Assembly: GCF_003719305.1 (NCBI RefSeq)
Contig: NZ_RARC01000010.1
Location: 1 to 64,000 of the forward strand
Direction of reading: 5' to 3'
Length of the DNA stretch: 64,000 nucleotides
Origin: Mycolicibacterium stellerae
Lineage (GTDB): Bacteria > Actinomycetota > Actinomycetes > Mycobacteriales > Mycobacteriaceae
Shown: positions 40,663 through 49,122 of the stretch, one piece after another
Layout of the letters: each line of letters begins with the position of its first letter
How positions within the stretch are numbered: position 1 is the first letter of the stretch
Made by a program: the position numbers and the translations under genes
Notes under the pieces: generated by a model
Database searches by the model: none
The model's input: the letters and a program-made list of their open reading frames with translations, nothing else
Told to the model about the DNA's origin: nothing

Positions 40663-42063
40663 GTGATGGAGTCGAAGAGAAACCCGTTGATCATCGGCGC
40701 CGGTCCCGCGGGGCTGACCGCCGCGCTCCGGCTGGCGAAAAGGGGTGTGACGCCCCGCATCTTCGAGGCGTCTGCCAACGTCGGCGGCCTGGCCCGCACA
40801 CCGAGCAACGGTGACTGGCGGGTCGATCCCGGCGGTCACCGGTTTTTCACCAGAAATGAAGAGGTTTTGGACCTCTGGAAATCCCTGCTTCCGCCCGACC
40901 AATGGATCTCCGTCCGTCGGCGCTCCGCCATGCTCGTTTCAGACCAATATGTGCGGTACCCGCTCGTCGGCCGCGACCTATTGACCCAAATGGGTTTTCG
41001 GCGCGGAATGCACGGTCTCGGCAGCCTGTTGTGCGCCAGAGCTGGGCGCGGAATGCGCCCCGTTGACGCTTCGGCCAGCTTCCGCGAATGGGGCACCAAC
41101 GAATTCGGTCGCTATTGGTACACCATGTTTTTCGACGGATATGTCCGCAAGACATGGCTGGCCGACCCAGACGACATCACGAGTGATTGGGCGAACCAGC
41201 GAATAAGGCCGATCAGTTGGCGCGTGCCACCAGAGCACGGTTCAACCGACCAGGACGTCTTTCAATACCCCGTGCGCGGGCCCGGCCAACTCTGGGAAGC
41301 CGCCGCGGCGAAGCTGGCGCACGACGGAGTCGTCCCCGCCCTCAACTCGCCGGTGGTCAAGGCCCGGCTCGACGGCGGAACCTGGACCGTCGAGCTGCAG
41401 AGCGGCCAAACCGTGCCCGGAGATGCCGTGTTTTCCAGCATTCCGCTGCGGTCGCTTGTCGGCGTCCTGGAGCCCGAGCCACCGAAACACATTCGGGCAA
41501 TGGCCGCGGCCCTGCGGCACCGCTCGCTGATAACGGTGGCCGTCGCCCTTCGGAAGCACTACGACATTCCCTACAACTGGGTCTACACGCCCGGTAAAGG
41601 CCTTCAAGTGGGTCGAATTCAGAATTACGGCCTGTGGTCGACGGGACTTTCGCCGGCCGGCTGGGACGGCACGTACCTGGGATTCGAGTACTTTGTCGGC
41701 CAGGACGGAGAACTATGGTCGGCCGACGACGAGCGCTTGAAAAGCGTTGTCGAACAAGACCTTCGCGCGCTCGGCATCGACAGCTCCGCAGTCGAGCGGG
41801 TCATGGTCGTGCGCTCGCGATTCGCATATCCGATCTCGGACCCCGCCAGTGAAAGAGGCGTTGCCCGAATTCGTGATTTCCTGCGCCGAACCTACCCCTC
41901 CCTTCACCCGATGGGGCGCAACGGCATGCACCGCTACGACAACCAGGACCACGCGATGTTGAGTGCCATGTACAGCGTCGCCCGATACTTCGGCGAGGAC
42001 GCCGATCCGTGGCAGGTGAATACGGATCGTCGGTATCACGAGGCCGGATTGCTCAGGAGGTAG
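40663..42063 (+). CDS. FAD-dependent oxidoreductase, UDP-galactopyranose-mutase/amine-oxidase-like
   Basis: A 466-residue flavoprotein. The N-terminal dinucleotide motif is LIIGAGPAGLTAALRLAKRG, then FEASANVGGLARTP and DPGGHRFFTRNEEVL, which bind FAD as in UGM-like enzymes. A C-terminal RYDNQDHAMLSAMYSVA segment closes the FAD site. Relatives in polysaccharide loci remodel nucleotide or lipid-linked sugars; it is not a typical UGM in length. It starts 3 bases after the cis-prenyltransferase (GTG 40663 or ATG 40666). Exact reaction unknown. Confidence 0.8.
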   Translation: MMESKRNPLIIGAGPAGLTAALRLAKRGVTPRIFEASANVGGLARTPSNGDWRVDPGGHRFFTRNEEVLDLWKSLLPPDQWISVRRRSAMLVSDQYVRYPLVGRDLLTQMGFRRGMHGLGSLLCARAGRGMRPVDASASFREWGTNEFGRYWYTMFFDGYVRKTWLADPDDITSDWANQRIRPISWRVPPEHGSTDQDVFQYPVRGPGQLWEAAAAKLAHDGVVPALNSPVVKARLDGGTWTVELQSGQTVPGDAVFSSIPLRSLVGVLEPEPPKHIRAMAAALRHRSLITVAVALRKHYDIPYNWVYTPGKGLQVGRIQNYGLWSTGLSPAGWDGTYLGFEYFVGQDGELWSADDERLKSVVEQDLRALGIDSSAVERVMVVRSRFAYPISDPASERGVARIRDFLRRTYPSLHPMGRNGMHRYDNQDHAMLSAMYSVARYFGEDADPWQVNTDRRYHEAGLLRR

Positions 42064-42077
42064 AGCGCGCTCGGCGC

Positions 42078-42104
42078 CTACTTCATCTACTTCGTCTACT
42101 TCAT
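42078..42104. repeat. Three tandem 9-base units covering the echA19 stop codon
   Basis: On the plus strand CTACTTCAT, CTACTTCGT and CTACTTCAT follow one another. On the minus strand each unit reads ATGAAGTAG or ACGAAGTAG, so the last codons of echA19 (Met-Lys-stop) are copied twice downstream. It gives three in-frame stops in a row. Confidence 0.75.
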
Positions 42105-42905
42105 CGTGAAGTTTGGCGCGCGCTTCTCCTTGAACGCCAACGGGCCTTCCTTGGCGTCGTCGGAAAGGAACACCTCGATGCCGATCTTGGTGTCGATCTT
42201 GAACGCGTCGTTCTCGTGCATGCCTTCGGTCTCGTGGATGGTTTTCAGGATCGCCTGCACGGCGAGCGGGCCGTTGTTGTTGATCACCTCGGCGATCTCG
42301 AGGGCCTTCGCCAGAGCCGAGCCGTCGGGGACGACGTATCCGACCAGACCCATCTCCTTGGCCTCGGTAGCGGTGATGTGCCGTCCGGTCAGCAGCAGAT
42401 CGCATGCCACGGTGTAGGGAATCTGGCGGACCAACCGCACCGCGGAGCCGCCCATCGGGTACAGGCTCCATTTGGCCTCGGAGATGCCGAACTTGGCGCT
42501 CTCGCCCGCGATGCGGATATCGGTGCCCTGCAGGATCTCGGTGCCGCCGGCGATCGCGGGTCCCTCAACCGCCGCGATCAATGGTTTGGTCAGCCGCCGG
42601 CCCTTCAGAAGGGCGTCGATGCGTGACGGGTCGTAGCTGCCGTCCTTGAACGAGTCGCCAGGCGGCTTTGCCGTCGCCGCCTTGAGGTCCATTCCTGCGC
42701 AGAAGTAGCCGCCAGCCCCGGTCAGGATGGCGGTCCTGATCTCGGGATCGTTGTCGACGCGGTCCCAGGCCTCGACCATGATCGAGAGCATCTCGGTGGA
42801 GAGCGCGTTGCGCGCCTCCGGGCGGTTGAGCGTCAAGATCAGGGTGTGTCCGCGCTGCTCAATGAGCGCGTCGGGCCCTTTTTCCGGGTTTTCTCCGTCG
42901 CTCAC
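42096..42905 (-). CDS. echA19: Enoyl-CoA hydratase EchA19 of sterol side-chain degradation
   Basis: A 269-residue crotonase matching Rv3516. The oxyanion-hole segments are [12 protein letters not shown] and [21 protein letters not shown], with a Glu in the second, and [15 protein letters not shown] follows. It hydrates 2-enoyl-CoA thioesters of the cholesterol side chain. The open frame continues far upstream, but the GTG at 42905 has a GGAAGGCGG site and gives the family N-terminus; the rest runs antisense into fadD19. Divergent from fadD19 across the KstR operator. Confidence 0.93.
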   Translation of the reverse strand: MSDGENPEKGPDALIEQRGHTLILTLNRPEARNALSTEMLSIMVEAWDRVDNDPEIRTAILTGAGGYFCAGMDLKAATAKPPGDSFKDGSYDPSRIDALLKGRRLTKPLIAAVEGPAIAGGTEILQGTDIRIAGESAKFGISEAKWSLYPMGGSAVRLVRQIPYTVACDLLLTGRHITATEAKEMGLVGYVVPDGSALAKALEIAEVINNNGPLAVQAILKTIHETEGMHENDAFKIDTKIGIEVFLSDDAKEGPLAFKEKRAPNFTMK

Positions 42906-42973
42906 GGATAAGTCCGCCTTCCTGCATCGATGCCACAAAAAGACCTTGTCACACTGTGCTGCTTGAAGAAAAA

Positions 42974-42987
42974 TGTAACACGTTCTA
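42974..42987. promoter_or_regulatory. KstR operator between echA19 and fadD19
   Basis: TGTAACACGTTCTA matches the KstR consensus at all fixed bases. Its final TA starts a TAGTTT -10 box (42986-42991) for fadD19. On the minus strand TACATT (42977-42972) could be the echA19 -10 box, giving a leader of about 60 bases. Confidence 0.85.
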
Positions 42988-42998
42988 GTTTGGTGTCC

Positions 42999-44651
42999 GT
43001 GGCCCTGAACATCGCAGACCTCGCCGAGCACGCCATCGACGCCGTGCCAGACCGTGTCGCCCTGATCTGCGGCGACGACCAGCTGACCTACGCGCAGCTG
43101 GAGGAGAAGGCCAACCGCCTTGCGCACTACCTGATCGACCAGGGTGTGAAGAAGGACGACAAGGTCGGCCTGTACTGCCGCAACCGCATCGAGATCGTCA
43201 TCGCGATGCTCGGCATCGTCAAGGCGGGCGCCATCCTTGTCAACGTCAACTTCCGCTATGTCGAGGGCGAACTGAAATATCTTTTCGAGAACTCCGACAT
43301 GGTCGCGTTGGTGCACGAACGGCGGTATGCCGACCGGGTCGCCAACGTGCTGCCCGAGACGCCGAACGTCAGAACAATCCTGTCGGTCGAAGACGGCAGC
43401 GACGACGACTACCAACGCTACGGCGGTGTCGAGTTCTATGCGGCGCTCGAGGAAGGGTCGCCCGAACGCGATTTCGGCGAGCGCAGCGCCGACGACATCT
43501 ACCTGCTCTACACCGGCGGCACCACCGGCTTCCCCAAGGGCGTGATGTGGCGTCACGAGGACATCTACCGGGTGCTGTTCGGTGGCACCGACTTCGCCAC
43601 GGGTGAATTCGTCTCCGACGAGCACGACCTGGCCAAGGCCGCCGCAGAGAATGCGCCGATGATCCGCTACCCGATACCGCCGATGATCCACGGTGCCACC
43701 CAGTCGGCCACCTGGATGTCGGTCTTCTCCGGCCAAACCACCGTGCTTGCACCGGAATTCGACGCCGACGACGTGTGGCGAACGATCGAAAAGCACAAGG
43801 TGAACCTGCTGTTCTTCACCGGAGATGCGATGGCCCGCCCGTTGCTCGACGCGTTGACCAAACTTCACGGCGCCGGCCACCAACCAGACCTGTCGAGCTT
43901 GTTCCTGCTGGCGAGCACCGCCGCGTTGTTCTCCACGAGCATCAAGGAGAAGTTCCTCGAACTGCTGCCCGACCGGATCATCACCGATTCCATCGGCTCA
44001 TCCGAAACCGGCTTCGGGGGCACCAGCATCGTGGCAAAAGGTCAGTCGCACACCGGCGGGCCGCGCGTGACGATCGACCATCGCACGGTCGTTCTCGACG
44101 AGGATGGCAACGAGGTCAAACCCGGCTCCGGGGTACGCGGGCTGATCGCGAAGAAGGGCAACATCCCGGTCGGCTATTACAAGGACGAAAAGAAGACCGC
44201 CGAGACCTTCAAGACCTTCAACGGCGTCCGCTACGCGATCCCCGGCGATTACGCAGAGGTCGACGCCGATGGCAGCGTCACGATGCTCGGCCGCGGGTCG
44301 CAGTCCATCAACAGCGGTGGCGAGAAGATCTACCCCGAGGAAGTCGAGGCCGCGCTCAAGGGCCACCCCGACGTTTTCGATGCGCTTGTGGTCGGCGTGC
44401 CGGACGAGCGCTACGGCAACTGTGTCGCCGCGGTGGTGCACCGCCGCCCCGGGACCAACCCGACGCTGGCCGAGCTCGACACGTTCGTGCGGCAGGAGAT
44501 CGCGGGTTACAAAGTGCCGCGCAAGGTTTGGTGGGTCGACGAGATCCACCGCACTCCGGCAGGCAAGCCCGACTACCGCTGGGCCAAGGACACCACCGAG
44601 GAGCGTCCGGCCGACGACGCGCACGCCAAACACGCCGGGGCGCCGTCCTGA
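42999..44651 (+). CDS. fadD19: Steroid-CoA ligase FadD19
   Basis: A 550-residue AMP-forming acyl-CoA synthetase matching Rv3515c. The phosphate loop is [16 protein letters not shown], the A5 region [11 protein letters not shown], the hinge region [14 protein letters not shown], and the C-terminal catalytic lysine segment [12 protein letters not shown]. FadD19 activates C26/C27 carboxylated sterols and is needed for C24-branched sterols. GTG 42999 is preferred over GTG 42993 because it lies 7 bases after the TAGTTT -10 box, a leaderless spacing. The stop overlaps the next gene as TGATG. Confidence 0.94.
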   Translation: MALNIADLAEHAIDAVPDRVALICGDDQLTYAQLEEKANRLAHYLIDQGVKKDDKVGLYCRNRIEIVIAMLGIVKAGAILVNVNFRYVEGELKYLFENSDMVALVHERRYADRVANVLPETPNVRTILSVEDGSDDDYQRYGGVEFYAALEEGSPERDFGERSADDIYLLYTGGTTGFPKGVMWRHEDIYRVLFGGTDFATGEFVSDEHDLAKAAAENAPMIRYPIPPMIHGATQSATWMSVFSGQTTVLAPEFDADDVWRTIEKHKVNLLFFTGDAMARPLLDALTKLHGAGHQPDLSSLFLLASTAALFSTSIKEKFLELLPDRIITDSIGSSETGFGGTSIVAKGQSHTGGPRVTIDHRTVVLDEDGNEVKPGSGVRGLIAKKGNIPVGYYKDEKKTAETFKTFNGVRYAIPGDYAEVDADGSVTMLGRGSQSINSGGEKIYPEEVEAALKGHPDVFDALVVGVPDERYGNCVAAVVHRRPGTNPTLAELDTFVRQEIAGYKVPRKVWWVDEIHRTPAGKPDYRWAKDTTEERPADDAHAKHAGAPS

Positions 44652-45772
44652 TGCACACCGATTTGTGTGACCGCTTCGGCATCACCTACCCGATCTTCGT
44701 CTTCACCCCATCGGAGAAGGTGGCTGCCGCGGTCAGCAAGGCCGGTGGGCTTGGCGTACTCGGCTGCGTCCGGTTCAACGATGCCGACGACCTCGAGCGC
44801 GTACTGAACTGGATGGACGCGAACACCGACGGCATGCCCTACGGTGTCGACGTCGTCATGCCCGCCAAGATTCCCACCGAAGGCACGTCCGCCGACATCA
44901 GCAAGCTGATCCCGCAGGCGCACCGCGAGTTCGTCGACAAGACGCTCGCCGATCTTGGGGTGCCGCCGCTGCCAGACGACGAGGAGCGCTCCGCGGGCGT
45001 GCTCGGCTGGCTGCATTCGGTGGCCCGGTCACACGTCGAGGTGGCGCTGCGGCATCCGATCAAGTTGATCGCCAACGCGCTCGGTTCCCCGCCCAAGGAT
45101 GTCATCGACCAGGTCCACGGTGCCGGTGTTCCGGTCGCGGCGCTGGCGGGCAGTGCCAAACACGCGCTGCGTCACGTCGACAACGGTGTCGACATCGTCG
45201 TCGCGCAGGGCCACGAGGCAGGTGGCCACACCGGTGAGATCGGTTCGATGGTGCTGTGGCCGGAAATCGTTGACGCCCTTGATGGTCGGGCCCCTGTGCT
45301 CGCCGCGGGCGGCATCGGAACCGGGCGGCAGGTCGCGGCCGCGCTCGCGCTCGGCGCTCAGGGCGTGTGGATGGGGTCGGCGTTTTTGACGTCGGCCGAA
45401 TACGACCTGGGCGTGCGCACCGATGCGGGCACGTCGGTGATCCAGCAGGCGCTGCTCGGCGCGACGTCGGCGGACACCGTGCGTCGGCGCATCTACACCG
45501 GTAAGCCCGCCCGGCTGCTCAAGAGTCGGTGGACGGATGCCTGGGATGCGCCGGATGCGCCCGAGCCGTTGCCGATGCCGCTGCAGAACATCCTTGTCAG
45601 CGAGGCGCATCAGCGCATGAGCGAGTCGTCGGATCCGACGGCCGTCGCCATGCCGGTCGGCCAGATCGTCGGCAGGATGAACGAGATCCGGCCGGTCGCC
45701 GACATCATCGCCGAATTGGTGACGGGTTTCGAAGAGGCCACTCGCAGACTGGACGACATCCGACGGAGCTAG
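44651..45772 (+). CDS. Nitronate monooxygenase-family FMN protein, IpdC-like
   Basis: A 373-residue FMN TIM-barrel of the nitronate monooxygenase/IMPDH-like family: FGITYPIFVFTPSEKVAAAVSKAGGLGVLG, GVDIVVAQGHEAGGHTGEIGSM and PVLAAGGIGTGRQVAAALALGAQGVWMGSAF are the flavin-binding parts. It resembles the Rv3553 (IpdC) type used in steroid C/D-ring catabolism, but lies beside fadD19 instead of ipdAB, so it may be a paralogue with a side-chain role. Coupled to fadD19 by TGATG; the long upstream open frame is a shadow of fadD19. Confidence 0.85.
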   Translation: MHTDLCDRFGITYPIFVFTPSEKVAAAVSKAGGLGVLGCVRFNDADDLERVLNWMDANTDGMPYGVDVVMPAKIPTEGTSADISKLIPQAHREFVDKTLADLGVPPLPDDEERSAGVLGWLHSVARSHVEVALRHPIKLIANALGSPPKDVIDQVHGAGVPVAALAGSAKHALRHVDNGVDIVVAQGHEAGGHTGEIGSMVLWPEIVDALDGRAPVLAAGGIGTGRQVAAALALGAQGVWMGSAFLTSAEYDLGVRTDAGTSVIQQALLGATSADTVRRRIYTGKPARLLKSRWTDAWDAPDAPEPLPMPLQNILVSEAHQRMSESSDPTAVAMPVGQIVGRMNEIRPVADIIAELVTGFEEATRRLDDIRRS

Positions 45773-45775
45773 GCG

Positions 45776-46144
45776 ATGTCGACATTCGCGTTGGTGCATG
45801 GGGCGACCGCGATTGCCGACATTCCAGGCGACGAGCACCCGGGCCTTGGACGTAGAGACTCCGAAGGTCGCCGGGCGTGGATTGACAAGCGGTTGGCCAA
45901 ATTTCACATGTTCGGCGACTGCGACGACGACACGGCGGCGTCAGCTTTCGAGCGCCTTCGTCCGCGTTTCCCGAAGTCCGCACGTCCTACATCGTTTGTG
46001 CCGAGGACAAAATGGTGAATCCCCCCGTGGTCTCGAATCATCGCCGGTGAACGCCTCAGGACGGATGTCATCGAATTCCCCGGCGGCCACTCGCCGTTTC
46101 TCTCGCGACCGAAGGAGCTCGCGGAGTTCATGAGCGGGCTCTGA
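45776..46144 (+). pseudogene. Remnant of an alpha/beta hydrolase gene
   Basis: The start MSTFALVHGA is the typical opening of EstC/salicylate-esterase-like hydrolases. The catalytic middle with the nucleophile elbow is missing: the frame soon reaches FGDCDDDTAASAFERLRP from the cap region. After a frame change come RTSYIVCAED and, after a further shift in a run of C bases near 46022, WSRIIAGERL, EFPGGHSPFLSRPKELAEF (with the catalytic His) and a stop at 46142-46144. So about half the gene is lost and at least two shifts break the rest. Confidence 0.7.
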
Positions 46145-46195
46145 ACTTCCGAGACGACCAGGCGCATCGACGACATTCGGGGGAACTGAGGACGG

Positions 46196-46939
46196 TCAGG
46201 AGAAGGTGAGAAAGCCTTTCGCGTAGACCCAGGCCGTCCCGTTGGGCAGTCCCTCGAAGCCGCCGAGCTCGATTTGGCCGACCCGGCACCAGTCGTCCCT
46301 GCATGGCTCCATCAACGGATGCGTTTCGCCGACGAACAGGGTGCCGATCCTCTGCCCCTTACCGTCGGGCTTGTCGTAGATGTCCGTATCCGCGATGACG
46401 GTCGCCTCAGTTGGCGCCTTGGGTGTCGCAGGCTTGTTGTCAGCGGGGCCGGCGGGCGTACCAAGTGGCTCGCCGGGAGTCACCTCGAGATCCTTGATCG
46501 GCGGTTCGTCGCAGAACGCGCTGTACTGCGACGTCCAGCCGGTTTGGACACCGCCCGGGTTGTTCGTTGTGGAGCCGAGTATCCGTTTGTCGTTTCCGAT
46601 GTGGCCCGTATAGCTGCTGGATGTGCCCGCGCCGGGCCCCTGCGTCCAGTTGACTTTCATGGAGAACGTGCTTCCGTCACCGGTCAAGCCGCCAGGACCG
46701 TCGAGCGTTCCGGTCGTCCAGTCGTCGCCCCCCGTATGGGCATACCTGACGGTGCCGACGACATGGTTGTTGTCAGTGCTGCCCTCGACCCTCAGGCCGT
46801 TGTCCTGGATCAGGACGAGGTCTGGGCCCAACCGCCATACGCACTCGCGGGCCGACGCCGTCGGCGCGACTGTCACCGCCGCGGAGATCAGCGAAATCGC
46901 TGCCAGCGCACACGTCGCCGCCGATTTCCTCGTTGCCAT
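46196..46939 (-). CDS. Secreted protein with C-terminal SH3-like domain
   Basis: A 247-residue exported protein with a signal peptide (ATCALAAISLISAAVTV, cleavage near ASAREC). The middle part is rich in Gly/Thr/Asn and beta-strands (ECVWRLGPDLVLIQDNGLRVEG, GHIGNDKRILGSTT). A Pro/Ala linker leads to a C-terminal module (ATVIADTDIYDKPDGKGQRIG, DWCRVGQ, GTAWVYAKGFLTF) that looks like a bacterial SH3 domain. The ATG at 46939 has AGAGGTGG upstream. Probably in the envelope; function unknown. Confidence 0.75.
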   Translation of the reverse strand: MATRKSAATCALAAISLISAAVTVAPTASARECVWRLGPDLVLIQDNGLRVEGSTDNNHVVGTVRYAHTGGDDWTTGTLDGPGGLTGDGSTFSMKVNWTQGPGAGTSSSYTGHIGNDKRILGSTTNNPGGVQTGWTSQYSAFCDEPPIKDLEVTPGEPLGTPAGPADNKPATPKAPTEATVIADTDIYDKPDGKGQRIGTLFVGETHPLMEPCRDDWCRVGQIELGGFEGLPNGTAWVYAKGFLTFS

Positions 46940-47072
46940 GTGTGGACCACCTCTCACATCTGTGGTTGATATCTGCCGGACGCTACGCCCGATGAGTCCG
47001 CAGAGATATCGGGTGATCCCCTATGAATTGCCCGTATGCGGTCCGCTCACATGTCCGCGTCGGGTCGTCGTC

Positions 47073-47813
47073 TCAGAACGAGATGGTCGTCTCGTTGTCG
47101 ATCACATCTGTTGCCGCGCTGATGATATCGGCCTGGTCTTCCAGTCCGTCGGCGTTCAGCTGAAGGACATAAAGGCCATCCTGGCCGGGGATCACCACCG
47201 TCTTCTGCGCGGTGATCTTGGTCATGCCCTCGCTCTGCCACGTGCCGCCGAGTTGGAAGGCGGGGTATTCACCGAGGGTGCTGGTGGCGCCCTCGTTCCA
47301 CGCCTCGAATTCGGGCAGGTTGTTCATTTCGCCGGGAGCCAGGTCGATGATCTTCTGGGGGTCGACATTTCCGGTCAGCTTGGAAAGCAACGCCACGATG
47401 CTGGGGCTGTACTCCGCGGCCTCCGGGCCTGTGTACGTGATCGCGCCGTACGCCCACTCCGGGGTGTCCTCACCGGCGGGCTCCCAGCCCTCGGGGATCG
47501 GAAGGTCGATGGTCGGCGAACCGGGATCACCGCGGTTGACCTGTGTTTCTTGAATGTTGTTCTCTTGGACGTAGCTCATGATGGTCGGGTTCGGTCCCGC
47601 GGCATCCTCGTCACGCTCGGCCACCTTCTGCTTCGACGGCGCGGCGGTCGCGCTGGACGTCGTCTTGCTGGTGGTCTTCGACGACGACGTGGCCTCGGTC
47701 TTGGTGTCCGAGCCGCAGCCGGAGAGAACCAGGCTGATGGCGGCGGCGACGGCGGCAACGCCGACGATGGCTTTTGGAGCCGCGATGGCGGCGACATGGG
47801 GCGACATCTTCAT
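47073..47813 (-). CDS. LpqN/LpqT-family lipoprotein
   Basis: A 246-residue lipoprotein. The signal peptide (AIVGVAAVAAAISLVL) ends in the lipobox LSGC with Cys near residue 33, followed by a Ser/Thr/Lys-rich spacer and the LpqN domain (TIDLPIPEGWEPAGEDTPEWAYGAI, EYPAFQLGGTW, TVVIPGQDGLYVLQLNADG). Members are envelope lipoproteins of unknown biochemical role, some tied to mycolate metabolism. Divergent from a VOC gene across a region with several short palindromes. Confidence 0.85.
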   Translation of the reverse strand: MKMSPHVAAIAAPKAIVGVAAVAAAISLVLSGCGSDTKTEATSSSKTTSKTTSSATAAPSKQKVAERDEDAAGPNPTIMSYVQENNIQETQVNRGDPGSPTIDLPIPEGWEPAGEDTPEWAYGAITYTGPEAAEYSPSIVALLSKLTGNVDPQKIIDLAPGEMNNLPEFEAWNEGATSTLGEYPAFQLGGTWQSEGMTKITAQKTVVIPGQDGLYVLQLNADGLEDQADIISAATDVIDNETTISF

Positions 47814-47902
47814 TGTGTTAACTCCTGTCGGTCAGATGATCGGCATTGAGACCGATGGCAAACACTGTTCGGCACCGGTTCTCACGGGACTGTAGTCGAA
47901 AA

Positions 47903-47976
47903 CTGCCCTTGGGCAGGGTGAGTAGATGTACTCAATGCCACCGGGGGTCATCTCCGCAAGCGAAATTCGTATTTCG
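47903..47976. repeat. Cluster of three short inverted repeats in a divergent intergenic region
   Basis: CTGCCC-TT-GGGCAG (47903-47916), TGAGTA-GATG-TACTCA (47919-47934) and CGAAAT-TCGT-ATTTCG (47961-47976) are each perfect. They lie in the 241 bases between the LpqN-like gene and the VOC gene. They could be operators for a repressor or short RNA hairpins in the lipoprotein leader. Confidence 0.5.
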
Positions 47977-48054
47977 GATAAGTTTGCCATGCAGGCTGGC
48001 ATTGTGTCCGATTTGTTCACGACGCCGCCTGGCCGTCCGCCATAACCTGCAGGT

Positions 48055-48447
48055 ATGGACATTCGAGTCACATCGACGGTGGTGGAGATCGCGACCAAGG
48101 ACCTGCAGCGCGCGCTCGACTTCTATCGGCTACTGGGTTTGGACATTCCCGAACCGGAAGGCCCGCACGTTGAGGCGGAGCTCCCTGGTGGCAACAGGCT
48201 GGCATTCGACGACGAAGAAATCATCGCGGGCATGCACCCCGGGTGGACTCCGCCGACGCAGCAGGGCCGGGTGGCGATCGCGTTCGAGGTGAGCGAACCG
48301 GCGGACGTCGACGCGCTTTTCGAGAAGCTCACGGCCGCAGGGCATTCCGGCGCGCTGAAGCCCTTCGATGCCCCATGGGGTCAGCGCTACGCGACGGTCA
48401 CCGATCCCGACGGCACATCGGTCGACCTGTTCTGCCCGCTGCCCTGA
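48055..48447 (+). CDS. VOC/glyoxalase-family protein, probably from a leaderless mRNA
   Basis: A 130-residue vicinal-oxygen-chelate protein: RVTSTVVEIATKDLQRALDFYRLLGLDIPE, then VAIAFEVSEPADVDALFEKLTAAGH and YATVTDPDGTSVDLFCPLP. The family includes metal-dependent isomerases, dioxygenases and antibiotic-binding proteins. A TAACCT -10-like box (48043-48048) lies 6 bases before the ATG, and the 10-base palindrome ACCTGCAGGT (48045-48054) abuts the start, so a leaderless, palindrome-controlled transcript is likely. It overlaps the convergent AraC gene by 61 bases. Confidence 0.82.
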   Translation: MDIRVTSTVVEIATKDLQRALDFYRLLGLDIPEPEGPHVEAELPGGNRLAFDDEEIIAGMHPGWTPPTQQGRVAIAFEVSEPADVDALFEKLTAAGHSGALKPFDAPWGQRYATVTDPDGTSVDLFCPLP

Positions 48448-49112
48448 CGCAGAGCCGCAAGCGACATCCCGGTGAGGCCACGGACTTCGCGGTGCAGGTG
48501 AGGCTGGTCGGCATAGCCGGCCGTGACCGCCACGTCCGCCGTCGGGATGTCATCGTCGAGCAGCCGAACCGCACGGCGGAACCGCAAGATGCGGCGCAGG
48601 GTCGCCGGCCCGTAGCCGTACACCGCGGTGCAGTGACGCTGCAGCGTGCGGCTCGACCAACCGGCTCGCTGTGCCACTTCGGCTACGGCGGTACCGCTTT
48701 CGAGACTCTCGGTGATGTGCCGCAGTTGGCCAAGTGACCAGGGCGCCGTCTCCTTCACCGGCTCGTCGGAGGCGAGTGCGGTGGTCAGCTCGGTCAGCGA
48801 GCTGTCCCGCGCACACCTCACGCCGAGGTCGGTAAGTGGGACGCGGTCGTTGCGCAGCTCAGCTGCCGGGACGCCGAGCAGCCGAGGCAGGGCTCCCGGC
48901 CGAAACCGCAAGCCGACGAACGCTTCTCGACCGCGGGGGCTGACGAAGGCGGTGGTGTCAGGACCGGCGACGACGATGCGGCCCGACATCCTGATGAGAT
49001 CCATGCAGCCATCGGGAAGAACGCGGACCGGCTCAGGGGGTCCGTCCACCACCCACGCGCATTCGACAAGCTCGCGCAGGTGCGGCGGAGGTGGGAAGTC
49101 ACGGTAACCCAC
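48387..49112 (-). CDS. AraC-family transcriptional regulator
   Basis: A 241-residue regulator. The N-terminal part (LRELVECAWVVDGPPEPVRVLPDGCMDLI, FVGLRFRPGALPRLLG) is the DUF6597-type ligand region found in many actinobacterial AraC proteins. The C-terminal HTH pair is in VAEVAQRAGWSSRTLQRHCTAVYGYGP and TADVAVTAGYADQPHLHREVRGLTG. The 3' end overlaps the VOC gene by 61 bases, so the two may be regulated antagonistically. Start GTG at 49112. Targets unknown. Confidence 0.87.
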   Translation of the reverse strand: MGYRDFPPPPHLRELVECAWVVDGPPEPVRVLPDGCMDLIRMSGRIVVAGPDTTAFVSPRGREAFVGLRFRPGALPRLLGVPAAELRNDRVPLTDLGVRCARDSSLTELTTALASDEPVKETAPWSLGQLRHITESLESGTAVAEVAQRAGWSSRTLQRHCTAVYGYGPATLRRILRFRRAVRLLDDDIPTADVAVTAGYADQPHLHREVRGLTGMSLAALRQGSGQNRSTDVPSGSVTVA

Positions 49113-49122
49113 TCAATCGACG

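Noticed and set aside
42906-43883. Upstream extension of the echA19 frame
   Set aside because: It runs antisense to fadD19 and across the KstR operator; the GTG at 42905 with its ribosome site gives the normal crotonase length.
43775-44650. Long in-frame extension before the nitronate-monooxygenase-like gene
   Set aside because: It lies entirely within fadD19 and is Arg-rich nonsense; the TGATG overlap at 44649-44653 marks the true start.
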